64,000 nucleotides of DNA from Lunularia cruciata. Lineage: Eukaryota; Streptophyta; Marchantiopsida; Lunulariales; Lunulariaceae. A program made the position numbers and the translations under genes. The stretch lies in the NCBI GenBank assembly GCA_948567375.1, contig OX419759.1:43873493-43937492 (forward strand), written 5' to 3'. Within the stretch, counting starts at the first letter, position 1. Every line of letters begins with the position of its first letter. Shown in pieces: positions 43,365 through 55,243 of the stretch. Under the pieces are notes generated by a model, which searched no databases, was not told where the DNA came from, and was given only the letters and a program-made list of their open reading frames with translations.

Positions 43365-44199
43365 TCTTCACAGTGAAGACCACATGGAAAAGGTTTGTAT
43401 AGCTTTCAGACTTCTGATTCTTGTATAGCGAAATAAAATAAAAACAAATAAAATAACAATAACAAACAAAAAGGTCCATTTTTATGAAGTTAATCTTATT
43501 CTTGTGAACTTATCTGTGAACATGGAAAGGTCCATGACCTTATTTCTACGCGATCGGGTTAGGTAGAGAGGGGGAAGAGAGTAAGTTTCCAATATCCAAG
43601 TGTCCGGAATATTAGTTATAGGTTGCAAGTAAATGACTTATTGTCTTTGTTTTTCAATTTCAGTACCATGGATATCAAAATTGAAAGCATAAAGATAAAT
43701 CTAGTGGAAGATATGAATGCATTTAGGATTTGAAGTCATTATTTCTTTCGTAGGAGAGTGAATGTCTAGGAATTTTTGTCTCTAATTCTTAGTTTGTATA
43801 CACTAGTTTAAACTAATTTGATAACAATGAAGATGTGAAATAAAAATTTTGAGTACTTGTACTTTTTAGGGTTTGGAGAGCTAAAATGTGAGGATATGGA
43901 AGTGGGCTGAGGTTTGGATATAGAGGGATAGAAGATGGAGCACCTTAACATACTTGTTTTGAGATTTTGGCAGGAGTAAGATAACAAATTTTATGGAATA
44001 CAATGCGCAAAGATGTAATTATGATACTGATGTTTTCTTTTGCGCTAGCTATTCACAGATCTCCCCATACAAAGTTGTCTAGAGCTACACTAGATACACT
44101 ACACCAAGTTTGTCATAAATTCTCCACCTTACATGGGTAAAGACCTATGTGAGTGAGATGCATGAGGACAATGAGGAGACCTCATAGGACATGTAAAGA
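43365..44199. other. No recognised gene
   Basis: AT-rich, with an A-rich stretch at 43430-43470. No domain or repeat match was noticed. Confidence 0.3.
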
Positions 44200-45925
44200 A
44201 CGAGAGGCAAATAATCAAATCAATGTACTTCACATCCAAGATTACACTAGTTATATTGATTTTCTTGTTTATAATTGAGACATAGGAGTTTAGGAATGTG
44301 GAATTACAAGCTTCATCATTTTGTTATCCATATTTGTGTGTATGATCAAGGTGTGATTTTTTGTGTATGTTTGAATAAGCCTTTATATTTGAGATAGTGC
44401 ACTAAGGATCTCTATGATCTTTAATGTGTCTATGTTAGTATTTTGTATGATTTGTGATAGTTGGGTAGAGTAGTTGTGAAGTAACCAAGTAACCATAGTG
44501 CTGAAGTAACAACACAAGTGTTGGGGAATGGGAAGGCAACCAAGCTTGACTAAGGTGTTGGATCCCTAGGTGTTCTGATGACCAAGGTAATATCGGCAAA
44601 CTCATTGCACCCCACAGGTTGCAGGACAAGGACCATCTTAACGGGTAAAGGCTTAACTACTATTGGATATGAAAGACTGGTCACTTGGATTAGTATCTCT
44701 CCTGTTCCCAATCTCCTAACTTGGTTGAGAACTAAACGGGATGATAGCCCTGCAGATGCAAAAGTGCAATAGATAGTTTGATGTTGCTCATGCTTTAAGC
44801 GTAGGAACAGCTGCAGTGGCATGTGATTGTCTTGTGACCTGTGGTGAGGTGAATTTAACAATACCCTACGGTGCGGTTATTGGCTCCCATTCCAATAATC
44901 TGCAATATTTGGAACCGTACCGAGTGTTGTGTCTCATCCATTGTAGCACATATAGTACAGACTATCATGGGATGGAAGGCACTACTTGTGCTGATGTGGC
45001 TGTTGTGACGGGCCAAGTGAAGAAACTCCGTTATTTGCAATGGGAACACGAAAGAACTACACTACAAAAATTTTGTCTCCAGTACACTGAATTGTAGTAG
45101 AAACTGAACCTACACAAAAACCAGCCATGAAACAATAGATCAACTTTGTTCTAAAATTTCTATATCAGTACTCCATGTGAACATAGGATATGCAGTTGTA
45201 TGGAAGATTTAACCATTGTCTTACCATGTTCCATAAAATATATTGGTGGGTGCAAACATATGAAGAACAAGCTCATCAGCAAATTACACCCGTCATAATT
45301 AGAGTTAAGAACATAATTAAATCGGTGAAATAAATTGGTGTCTCCAATCCAACTCTTAGCATCACCTGAGTAGAGTACATTGAGATGCATACTATTGTAG
45401 TCGGAATTATGCAGGCAAAGGGTTGGACTTTGTTGCATTGTACAGTAAACAATTGACTCAATTACATGAAGGGGTCAGTGTAATGAGTGTTGTTAAGTAC
45501 CAAATGTAACAAAAAACCAATCTGGTCACAACCTTCATTATAGTGGTGTGGTATGCCTTTTGTGAAGGGTAGAATGTACTCATTGGTGTTGTAGTATTCA
45601 TGATGTAGGTAATTGCAAGGGTATAGACTTTTAGTGCCAATGACCCTCAATATAGACTAAACCATCACTTTAAGAGCCAAATGCTAGGATAACTTTTTTG
45701 AATGTGATTTGGATGTGTGGTTTTTTTTTTCAATATTGTACCACCATTGGGTACAATACTCTCTTCTAGGAATCGTTCTGCCCAAGATGATAAAGATGTA
45801 ACAATGGACAACTTGTGACAAAGTGATACTTATTCCTTTACAACTAGCCATTCCCAAACTGTATCCTTATAGGAGTGACCTGTCCTTACCAATTATACTA
45901 TTAGTACATCAACATTGGGTTGTCA
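44200..45925 (+). repeat. R3 LTR-like repeat, plus orientation
   Basis: The reverse complement matches 49859-51110. Its 3' end is GGGTTGTCA at about 45917-45925, preceded by ACCTGTCCTTACCAATTATA, as in the minus copies (reverse complement). The region near 44300 (AAGCTTCATCATTTTGTTAT) matches 27260 and 50610 in reverse. No coding domain is present. Confidence 0.6.
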
Positions 45926-46600
45926 CACAAATCGAGAGAATTTGAGCAAAGTGACAAAGAGTTGTGAAGCTCTTTCACTTTATTCACCAATTGTATATTG
46001 GATGATGTAGCTTTTTCTATTCTATGCTTAAATAAATAGCTACAAACACTCAAAATAACAACAAAGAAAACTAACAAATAGCCACTACCGCAAAATGCCT
46101 GACAGCCAAATTCTTGCTACTACTTGACTTCACACTAAAGGTCTCTAATGGCTAAGCAGGTTCCTTGCCAAACCTAACTACTTTACCACCATCAATTATG
46201 TTCTTAATTTCTATCTTATTCTACCTAATTAAACTTCTTACAAGCTCAAGGGAAACTATCAATTCTTCCCCAAATCATGTGTTACAAGTAAAAAAATTAC
46301 TTCCCAAGCCACCACACCAAAGTAGTTTTTGGCTGGGAAGGTGGGATATATTGACAAATGCCATCCATTCCAAAAAGTTCTATTGGGCCAAAGTCTTTGG
46401 TCTTGTTCTAAATTACAAATTAACAAGGAATTCCTCTTCTAAGAGGGTGTGCTTGGTATTCTGCAAGAGTCTATGTACAATTGCTCAAAAACATGGTGGA
46501 ATACAAGCTAATTTAATACAATGGTTCCTTTGGTATCTTAGGGTCCTTTTCCACCGCACTTTGCTGGGAAGAGCATCCTTTGCCTTGGGTTGTCAAAGAA
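45926..46600. other. Unassigned repeat-like sequence
   Basis: No gene recognised. A TATTTAAGC promoter-like word on the minus strand (about 46030-46040) would fit an LTR. A 147-codon plus frame at 46165 has no domain I know and is probably chance. Confidence 0.3.
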
Positions 46601-47750
46601 CCTCCTAAGTGTGCTCCTTGTAATCAGCGATCTTCAACAACTAGGAATTATGGACCTCATTGAACTTCCTATCGGTCTGGCTTTGGATGTGAAGAGCAAG
46701 CTGATCCATCCTCTCCTCCTTGTAGGTCTTCCATTCGTGGATTTTGGCCTTGTTTGCTCTCCCTTTGGCTTCCTCTTGGATCACTTCCACAAGCTTAGTC
46801 TGGACTTCTTTTTTAGCTTGTTGGATTCCTTTCTTCATCTTTCCTCCAACATCAGACCCTTGTTTTAAAACTCTCCTCCAGTCCGTTGTGCATTTGCTCT
46901 TGTCAATTTTCTTTCTCAATTGCAAATGCAAGTTCCTTTTCTTGGGTTTCCAATAGCAATGCCACCTCCTTCCTATATTCAAGCATTTGAAGGTAAATGG
47001 TGGTATTTTGAACTAAGGTATCATTGAGCTCCTGGTGCAATCTCTACACCGCATCATCTCTTGCTCACAATTGGTTCTTGTAGTTAAGCTACACCTCCTC
47101 CTTCTCCATTTGTAGTTGTCCCAATCTGAGTTATCTTTACCACGATACTTTCTGTTAGTTTTGGTGAGCCAGGATAGAGAGGCCTTTGGCTTCACCTCTT
47201 CAAATACCTCCTTATCAAGGAGTTCACCTTCTTGGCTTCCTCCTTGAAATGTTCTCGGGCCCATTTGACTTCTTCTTGGAGCTTGTCCTCCTTCTCTTTC
47301 TTTGTGTAGATCTCCTTGTGCATCCCCTGCACCAACTTAGTGTAACCTAAAATTTTAAGGCAATCTTGTTGATATTGCGGTAGCAGGAGTTCCATCAATT
47401 GTAAAACCAGCCCCACCAAATGAATGACAAAGTGGGGCCCTTTTGAAACTTGGTTGCGGATAGATCAACTAACTTCCTCTTCCTTCTCTTGTTGAATAGG
47501 GACTTTTGGTTCTTCTATTATGGGTGCTGGAGCATCCTCTACCTTGATGTCAACCTCCTTGTCTTTGGTTCCATCCTTATCTTTGAGCCAAATCCCTTCT
47601 TGAACTTTGTGCCAAAGAGAGAATTGGGGGGATTCTTATTTGCTCTCTTCTTCATTGGAGTGGTATTTTAAACTAGAGGAGCACACTTCTTCTTGGGTTT
47701 TGGTCTTGCTACTTCTTCCTCCACAAGCATAAGTTGATCTGTTTGTTTAT
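46601..47750 (-). pseudogene. R3-type coiled-coil ORF, minus copy
   Basis: Fragmented Lys/Glu-rich frames. Pieces include MHKEIYTKKEKEDKLQEEVK (47419-47192 frame), LHQELNDTLVQNTTIYLQML (near 47030) and RKEVALLLETQEKELAFAIE (near 46950), homologous to 35480-36110. The region near 46980-46640 is strongly basic and helical in character. Stops and frameshifts abound. Confidence 0.5.
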
Positions 47751-47837
47751 TAGTTTGGATATACCAATTGAGTTACAGGAAGAGTCAACCTAAGCAAGCT
47801 TTATTTTAGTGCTATTGAGACTATTTTTCTGTTTACA

Positions 47838-48135
47838 TACTTATTTTATGAACCTCCTTTTGTGGTTTATGCTTACCTTTCAAATGCATTTAATTTATGA
47901 ACCTCCTTGTGCACTCTATGGCTAGAAAAGCTTATACTTACCTTCCAAATGATTGGTACATCTTCCGATGCTTCAACAGATCATTACTCTTTAGGGCTAT
48001 ATAAGACGAATTTTCAATGTACACGTTTATTGTATGAGTTTTCTTGTGCACTATGGCTAGACAGCTTTATGCGAACCTTTCAAATGATGTGGTACATTAG
48101 CACATCCCTAGGTGCCTCAACAGAACCGTACTGTC
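47838..48135. repeat. Three degenerate tandem units
   Basis: Units start near 47838 (partial), 47893 and 48026. The last two share TTGTGCACT(CT)ATGGCTAGA, GCTTTATGC/CTTATAC, CTTNCAAATGAT, GGTACAT and CTCAACAGA in order, with a period of about 130 bp. Confidence 0.65.
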
Positions 48136-49120
48136 GGTGATCACTGTGAGATTACTGCATCAAATCTATGATCAGAACCGATCGAGCTACACATATCATT
48201 TTCAGATATTTAGCTGCTATACAATAACACATACTTTCTGTACCCATATCCAGGATTTTCCTATTAGGTAAGAGGAGACTTACGGTGCAACACATTACTG
48301 ACTCAATTGAAAATGCGAACTTTGAGAAACGACCTAATGCTGTACAAGAATCTGTGTAGACAAATCGGACCATCAGACCGCGATCCCATGCTCTTCCTTA
48401 ATAGATTTCTTTAAGGACAGGTGGGCCTAGCTGTACACTATTTAGAAAGATAGTATGAAGTACTCGGATGTAGACAAATCTACACATAAAACCAGGAACT
48501 GTTCATAGGATGGAAAATGTGTTCATCACACATTACAGCTCAGGCATATTGTCCGCGCCACTGTCCATGACCTCAGGCCTCTGTATACTTCGTGTTGTTC
48601 TTTACATAGTACTCAAAGATGGAAGCAGATAACATACTTCGTGTTGCAAAATGTAGTCGCGGTTCAATTTCTGAGTCGTCTCTGTTCCGTTGTTTCGGAA
48701 CTAAAGGACAAGAGACCACATCACAGAAGCACTTCTGATAGCCGTGGTAGTGTACTATCAGGGGTTATTCTAAATCATCTGTGTTGGAGATGCGCACATG
48801 TTGAGGTAAATACATCATGGAACTTCAGCTAGCTGTTATCGCATTGTAACACCTCGGATTATTTCAGATTTAATTTGAAGGGAAAGTTCTAACGGCTGCA
48901 AACGTCTCCAGGTACAGTTCGAACCACCAGCAAATAAACGATTGGTGGCAAGGAGAAGTCGCGTGAACAGAAGACCTGTATTAGAAGGATAATTCTTTCA
49001 CGTGTTTGAGAAAGGAAAACCTATGTGATGTGCTTACACGCACAGCGTAGCTACATCTGCGTCCCTCGAACGTATTAACTGGATCACTGTTGCCTCCACT
49101 TTCCAACTTGATCATACATG
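48136..49120. other. No recognised gene
   Basis: Composition resembles the non-repeat island near 31-33 kb. There is no open frame over 75 codons and no domain. A GTTCGAACC word near 48917 was checked as a tRNA T-arm and rejected. Confidence 0.35.
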
Positions 49121-49495
49121 TCACCATACACACTAGTTAAGTTGTCATGTTCTACAAAGCCTTTTACGTACCTTACATGTTCACCATGATAATCTCACGT
49201 CCTTCTGCTGATGTAAATGAACAGTCAGAACCCACTTTCAGTGCTCACCCCTAAGTTAGAGGCGAGCTCCCGAGATGATCTCTTCCAAATTTCACCCTGA
49301 ACTGCATGATCTATTTATTCGAGATTTTCAGCAACTGCGTTTCCACATTCATTCAATTTACACACAAAAACATATTGCTTTAAACTACCACAGTTGCAAA
49401 CTCAGAAAATCAGCTGCCACGTTCATGCAAATCATGATTATGGGATACTAAGTCTTTGTAAACTTGAGGTAGTGGTAAATCGAATAGCAATATTG
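49121..49495. repeat. Dispersed direct repeat, copy 2
   Basis: Partner of 39279-39680 in the same orientation, with a few short deletions (for example around TCCATCCACGTCAGCGAGG, replaced here). It stops ~20 bp before an R3 unit. Confidence 0.8.
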
Positions 49496-49516
49496 TGGTG
49501 CTGTCAACTCTATATG

Positions 49517-49858
49517 TGACAACCTAGTGTTAACATACTAATAGTATAAATGATAAGAACAGGTTGTTCCCTCAAGCATATGGGTTGGAAATGACTAGAA
49601 TTGAAGACGAAGTGTCAATCTTCTCACATTTCTTTTATTCTTCCACATACTCTCAGAAGAGAAGAGGTATTGTCACTTGCTATGGCACACTATACAAAAG
49701 AGAAATTAAAATAACTCTCAAGAAAGATTTATTCCAAATGGCACTCCTCAAGATGATGTTCAATCTGCATTGAAGATCAAGCTGCCCTGAGTGTCTTTCA
49801 CTTGCAGTTACATATGCTCTTTATACTACAACTCTTGTGATAACATTCTACCCTTCTA
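49517..49858 (-). repeat. R3 LTR-like unit 1 (short)
   Basis: Begins on plus as TGACAACC, the reverse complement of the GGTTGTCA end seen at 45925, followed by ACAGGTTGTTCCC. It is truncated at 49858, where the next unit begins with TGACAACCC. Confidence 0.6.
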
Positions 49859-51113
49859 TGACAACCCATTGTAAGGTACTAGTAGTATAATTGGTAAGAA
49901 CAGGTTGTTCCCACAAGGATACAATTTGGATACAATTTGGAAAGAGCTAGTCATTAAAGGAACAATGTCACTTTGTCACAAGTTGTCTATTGTTATGTCT
50001 TCTAGGAATTGTCTCTTGTGGGACAATTCCTTGAAGAGCGTATTGTATCCCATGGTGGCGCAATACAAAAAAGAAAACCACACATCCAAATCACATTCAC
50101 AAAAGGTATCCTGGCACTTGGCTCGTGAAGGTGACGGTTCAGTCTATATTGAAGTCATCAGCCCCAAAGGTTTATACCATTGCAGTTACCAATAATGTGC
50201 ATACTAAAGTGCCAATGAGTACATTCTAACCTTCCCAAAAGGCATACCCCACCACTATACTTTAGGTTCATGACCAGAGGGCCTTTTTGTTAGTGAAGTA
50301 CCATGTTACACACATGGTACTTCGTTACACTCACAACTCTTGTGGTGGTCAACATATCGCCTAGATACTTCCAAATACCTTGGGATCCAACACCCTGGTG
50401 AACCCTGATTGCCTTCCCCCACCTCAACACTTGCATTCTTACTTTGAGTTCCTCACCACTACTCCACCCAACAATCACAAATCATACACAATATTGAGAT
50501 AGACACTTTAAGAATCATAGAGGTCCTTATCACATTACCTCCAACATAGAGGCTCATTCATACATACACAACAGATCACAACTTGGCCATACACTCCAAT
50601 ATGGATAACTAAATGATAAAGCTTGTAATTTTGCACAAGCATGAGCTGAACTACACTCAGATGAACAATAAAACACTGAACATTGAACTTGTATTATGTT
50701 GAAGATCCTCTTCATACTTTCTACTACAAGATGATGGGGCACATCCATGGCTGATCAATCCCATAATCCCCAAATTAAGCTCTAAACCAATTTGACTAAC
50801 CGTAATGTATCAACTCTATCTTACCCAATTAATGCTATGACATGCCACCTACAAAAGGGTGCCTACTATACACTCTCCCAGTTATGGACCTCCAACTAGG
50901 CATTGGAAGAGGGATCTCAATTACCAGGCAATGGCAATACTGTCCTATTATACACAAGTATCATCCTCCTTATGTACACCTTGTTCCTTTGCTTACATCT
51001 TTGCTTGTGCGCAGGCCATCATGATGATGCTCAACTACAATGGTCTCCCACAACAATGAGGGCTGACGATCGATGACATGATGACCCTGATGGTTGTAGC
51101 ATAATGATTTTGA
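49859..51113 (-). repeat. R3 LTR-like unit 2 (~1.25 kb)
   Basis: The longest unit, starting TGACAACCC at 49859 on plus and reaching TTTTGAGAGCC near 51113. The ACAGGTTGTTCCC motif is at about 49899. It matches 44200-45925 in reverse and 27105-27745 in part. Plus-strand frames such as 49905-50195 are not conserved among units. Confidence 0.65.
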
Positions 51114-52255
51114 GAGCCTAATGTCCATGTACTTGCAATATTATTGCAAGTACATGGAGTAATTGGTAAGGACAGGTTGTTCCCATGAGGATATGGTGTG
51201 GAATTGGCTAGGGTGCTTTGTCACAAGTCGGCTATTGTAACATATTTAACCTCATGGGCAAGACAATTCTTAGCAGAAGGTAGAGTACCCATTTGTGGCA
51301 CACAATAGCAAAAAAAAAACCACTAAATCACATGTACAAATAATATCTCACTACACAAGCTACTGAAGTTGATGATTCATTTTGGCATGTTGGTCACCAG
51401 CCCAAAAGGTCTTTCTCTCTTAATTACCTATACAATGCATACTACATTGCCAATGTTGGCAATCAAGCTTCCCAAAAGGTAAGGAGTGTGTTTTGGGTAC
51501 CTATACTGCAGGTTTGCAATACCCTAAGCTTTTTTTATGTGTGATACTTTACAACAGTCACAGCCATCATGGCTCTCAACGCATTGCCTTCACTCTTCAA
51601 ACTCCCAAGTCTAACTGCGCTCTTGCACCTTAGCACTTGCATTCCTACTTTCAGTTTCTCACCACTACTTGACTCAGCAATCACAAAACAAACACCGTGT
51701 CAACATTGATACACTCAAGGCTTAAGAGGTCCTCAAGCATCATCCCCAAAATAGAGTCAACTTTGCAAACACCCAAGCACATTGCACATTCATGCATTTT
51801 AATAGACAAGTATAAGATGGAATTCCAATCTATGTTAATTGAACCTATATTAAGTTGGAGTAACTCCACTTATACTTTCTATTACAACAAGATGGTGCAT
51901 ATCCATGGCTGTGCAATACCACAACCCCATAACCATGAATTATGACTAACCCTATTCTACTTAATTTGTTGTTACAAATTAAATGCTATGGCGGTGCCAC
52001 CTACAAAGAAGCGCTTACTATACACTCTACCAATACTAAGACTCCAAGTACACATAAAGAGAATGGTCCCAACAATCAGATATTCAAAAAATAATTAATT
52101 TAATGTACACAACCTTAATTGCTCAAAAAATTCTTATACATGTCATCACACATAGATATCACATTACAATGAAGTTCCCAACCCAATGAAGTCTCCATCA
52201 TGATGAAGTCCCAATCTGATGGTTGTGTCATGACAACAACAACCAGATGGTCCCT
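51114..52255 (-). repeat. R3 LTR-like unit 3
   Basis: Third unit in tandem, with GGACAGGTTGTTCCC at about 51169. In place of the usual TGACAACC start it carries the 33 bp perfect palindrome. It ends near 52255, where the minus-strand coiled-coil ORF begins. Confidence 0.6.
51125..51157. repeat. Perfect 15 bp inverted repeat with 3 nt loop
   Basis: CCATGTACTTGCAAT, then ATT, then the exact reverse complement. It could extrude as a hairpin or bind a dimeric factor; the sequence alone does not decide. Confidence 0.95.
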
Positions 52256-53074
52256 AACTACTATTACACAACTATTGTACACCATGATCTATTTTCCTGA
52301 CCCTCCTTCTCCTTTACACCTCCAAATCAGCTCCTTAACATGTTTGTTGTACTCTTCTAGTTTGTGGTGGATATTGCTTAAGACTCTCTTGAACTTGGCA
52401 TCACTATGCTTGTGTAGCACTCTAATAGCTTGGTTAATTGTTTAGTGGAGTAGGTATTGGCTTCTAAGGCATGTCTTTCTAACTTCAACTCTCACACCTT
52501 AGCCTGGTGAGCTTGGGTCCTAACAACCAATTCTACTTGGATCTTCAGCCTACTAGAAGTGTCTTCCATGACTATAGGAACTCCCATTCATTCCTCATCC
52601 AAAGTATCACAAATGGATTGCATCTCCATCTCCACCTCTTGTCTAACTTGTACTTGGAGGATGTGGGCTTTGTCATCATGGTCAACCACTATCATGAACA
52701 ACTCCTTGATGCACATCTTGGCAATGTCACGCCATTTGTAGTGTCGCATGAAGATTGCTCGGCCACTAGAGTTCCAGTGATAGTATTGGGAGACATTTTG
52801 GCAGTTACTCATAGACTACTTTCCGACGGTCAGATTTTGTGTTTGGGGTACTGACTTCATGGTGGGCCTCACCATTACTTGCACCATCAGGTGTGGTGTC
52901 AGCGGGACTGTTTGGGATGAGACTTAGCTCAAAATCAGGAGTATACCTTGGAAGTGCAGCTCCAAAGAGCTCACTTCTCAGATGTTGAGCCTTTGAGTTC
53001 CTAGCTAGAGTGGACAGAAAGTCGGTGAGCGTCACCTTGAGTCTCTTAGCTAGAGTGGGTGTGGCACTAAGCAT
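52256..53074 (-). pseudogene. R3 coiled-coil ORF fragment
   Basis: The minus-strand frame 53074-52805 is open for 89 codons (TLAKRLKVTLTDFLSTLARN, then PNSPADTTPDGASNGEAHHE). Next comes a helical stretch, VRQEVEMEMQSICDTLDEE (near 52620), which aligns with IKQEADMVVPCI- at about 28130. Stops break the remainder. It precedes unit 3 in minus orientation. Confidence 0.45.
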
Positions 53075-53425
53075 GTGATCTTACCTTGACCCAACCACTG
53101 AGTCAAGGATTTCTTCACATGGGCTATTCTTGGACTATAGAAGAATCCAAAACAAAAAGGCTTGCGGGCCCAAGAGTTCTCAACTCTTTACTCAAAACCA
53201 AACACCTAGGAATAATACCAAGTTAATACACTAGAATCCAAAATAATGGTGCTCATCTTTTCCACTTCCTCTAAAGTAAGGTCTCCACTATCTTAGCTAT
53301 GAAGAACTTTAGCTAATCATGACTACTGTAAAACCATCCTTTGTCTCTATATAAATAATACCTCACGTATTTTTAATACTAAGCTAAATATTACAATATC
53401 ACACACATGCAAAAATGGGTGTTAC
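53075..53425 (-). mobile_element. R2 3' LTR, 5' part only
   Basis: The reverse complement matches 59671-60033 of the plus-strand R2 LTR, starting TGTAACACCC at 53425. The downstream half of the LTR is missing and R3 sequence follows. Confidence 0.7.
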
Positions 53426-53429
53426 ATTT

Positions 53430-54764
53430 ATCCCCGGACTAATTTTTCACTTTGTCTTGAAAGTGAAGGTCTCTCTACCTTCTATGTTACATCTTCAACT
53501 TATCATGGTTAATTCTATCAAATTTTTTTCCTCCCAAACTCCTTGAGATCATAGGTGTAATTGCCCCTCACCTTCTCCACTATGAAAGGTCCAAAGTACT
53601 TAAGCAAAAACTTATTTTGTACTCTCTTGAATCAAATGGAATCAAACAACATTACCAAATCACCTTCTTTAAAAGGCTCCACCTTCTTCTTGCCTTGCCT
53701 CTTGTCATAGCTCTCCTTTTGTTTCCTTTGGGCTTGCTCCACTCAAACCATAGCAACTGCTCTTACCTCTTCCAACTTCATGAGTTGATCTTTCCTTGAC
53801 TTCTTTGTATCACCTCCTTGTGCTTTCTTCAATCTCCCATGAATGCTTTGGAAGGTAGGAAGATCAAAGTGAATAGGTTAGGTAGACTCATTACCTTATA
53901 CCAATTGAAATGGAGAATATCTGGTGGAAGTCTTCATGGTTGTCCTATACTCCCACAAAATTGCATGAATCCTCTTGTCCCAATGATGTTTAGCCCCTTC
54001 CATTTCTGCATCTTTGGCCAACATCATGCACAAAGTCTGATTGGTTCTCTTTGCCAAGCCGTTGGAATTTGGCTTATAGGATGTAGTTACTCTATGTGTG
54101 ATAGAGAAATATTGTAGCATGGTTGTAATGATGCTTCCTCTAAAATCTCCTCCTCTATCAAAAACCAACTCCAAAGGGCATCCAAAACAAATTATAATGT
54201 GTTCATAGAGAAATCTACCAACTTCATCTTCATTCTTGTTTCTCAATGGTCTAGCTTCAATGGTAGTTACTGATTATCCCACTTGGTAAGATAATCAATA
54301 ACTACCACAATGTACCAATTGTTCCTTAGGGTTCTATTGAGAGGACCTACAAAATCAATTCCCCACTTCTCAAAAGGTCTTATTAATGAGATTGATCTAA
54401 GTCATGGAGTGGATATAGAATTTCTATCGAAAGCTTGACAAACATGACAAGCTTTGCAATAATCAAGAAAATCCTTGAAAATTCCTCTCCAATGGTAACC
54501 TGCATCTAGAATCTTAAAAGAAACCACCTTTCATGCAAAGTGTCCTCCACACACTAAACCTTCATGAAACTCCTTTATGAGTAAGATAGACTCTTCCTTA
54601 CTCACTGCTCTCCAAAGTATACCATATACTCCTTGGTGAAAAAGAATATCCTCCACCATTGTGTAAGGTCTAGATCTTGTTGCAATGGCCTTCCTCTCCC
54701 TAACATGTATCCCTTTTGGATAGTTACTTCTTGTCATAAAATCCACAATCTCCTTATACTCCAT
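53430..54764 (-). pseudogene. R2 minus copy: integrase
   Basis: Zinc-binding region ILLIKEFHEGLVCGGHFA (54764-54531). Core FDRGGDFRGSIITTML and SYKPNSNGLAKRTNQTLCMM (54246-53896); the usual catalytic Glu in the NGLAER-type motif reads Lys. The C-terminal part to 53430 is broken. Another frame before 54246 encodes a DFVGPLN-like stretch (about 54360). Confidence 0.75.
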
Positions 54765-54782
54765 TGAAACCTCTTGAGTGAT

Positions 54783-55079
54783 CTAGATTGTCATGAGCTC
54801 CTCATCTGAGAAGGAATTATCCATTGGCTCATCTCCATCATGATCATAGGTCCTAAATAACAAATAAGCATTTGCATGTTTCATTTGTAGCCTATCCTCA
54901 ATGGTGTAGTCATACTCAGACAAGAGTATCATCCACCTTGGTAGCCTCCCTTCCACATTAGGCTTGTTGAAGATGACCTTCAAAGCCTTGTGATTTGTGA
55001 CAATTGTGACTTTCCCTCCAATCAAGTAGTGTTTAAACTTCTTGAGACCAAAGATCACTGCCAACCCTTCTCTCTCCAT
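54783..55079 (-). pseudogene. R2 RNase H fragment, second copy
   Basis: MEREGLAVIFGLKKFKHYLI, then TNHKALKVIFNKPNVEGRLP and SEYDYTIEDRLQMKHANAYL, matching the fragment at 55252-55491. It lies downstream of an LTR fragment, so it belongs to a different copy from the RT at 55.9 kb. Confidence 0.75.
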
Positions 55080-55084
55080 GATAT

Positions 55085-55243
55085 ACTAGTTCTTTTCTGC
55101 TGAAACCATCTAACTTTAGCTAATCATGACTAATGTAGAACCATCATTTATCTCTATATAAATATTATCTCTCAAGTATTTATAATACCAAGCTAAATAT
55201 CATAATCCCATACACATGCACAAATGGGTGTTACAAATCATAG
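55085..55243 (-). mobile_element. R2 LTR 5' fragment between two RNase H copies
   Basis: Starts TGTAACACCC at 55243 (minus) and matches 53280-53425 and the reverse complement of 59671-59815. It is only ~160 bp long. Rearrangement joined RNase H to an LTR on one side and an LTR to RNase H on the other. Confidence 0.7.

Noticed and set aside
46165-46608. 147-codon plus-strand ORF
   Set aside because: No domain, no repeat conservation, and it lies beside a minus-strand coiled-coil remnant; probably chance.
48890-48935. GTTCGAACC word as a tRNA T-arm
   Set aside because: No pairing 5 bp stem, anticodon arm or acceptor stem can be drawn around it.
49905-50195. 96-codon ORF inside an R3 unit
   Set aside because: The frame is not kept in the other R3 units.
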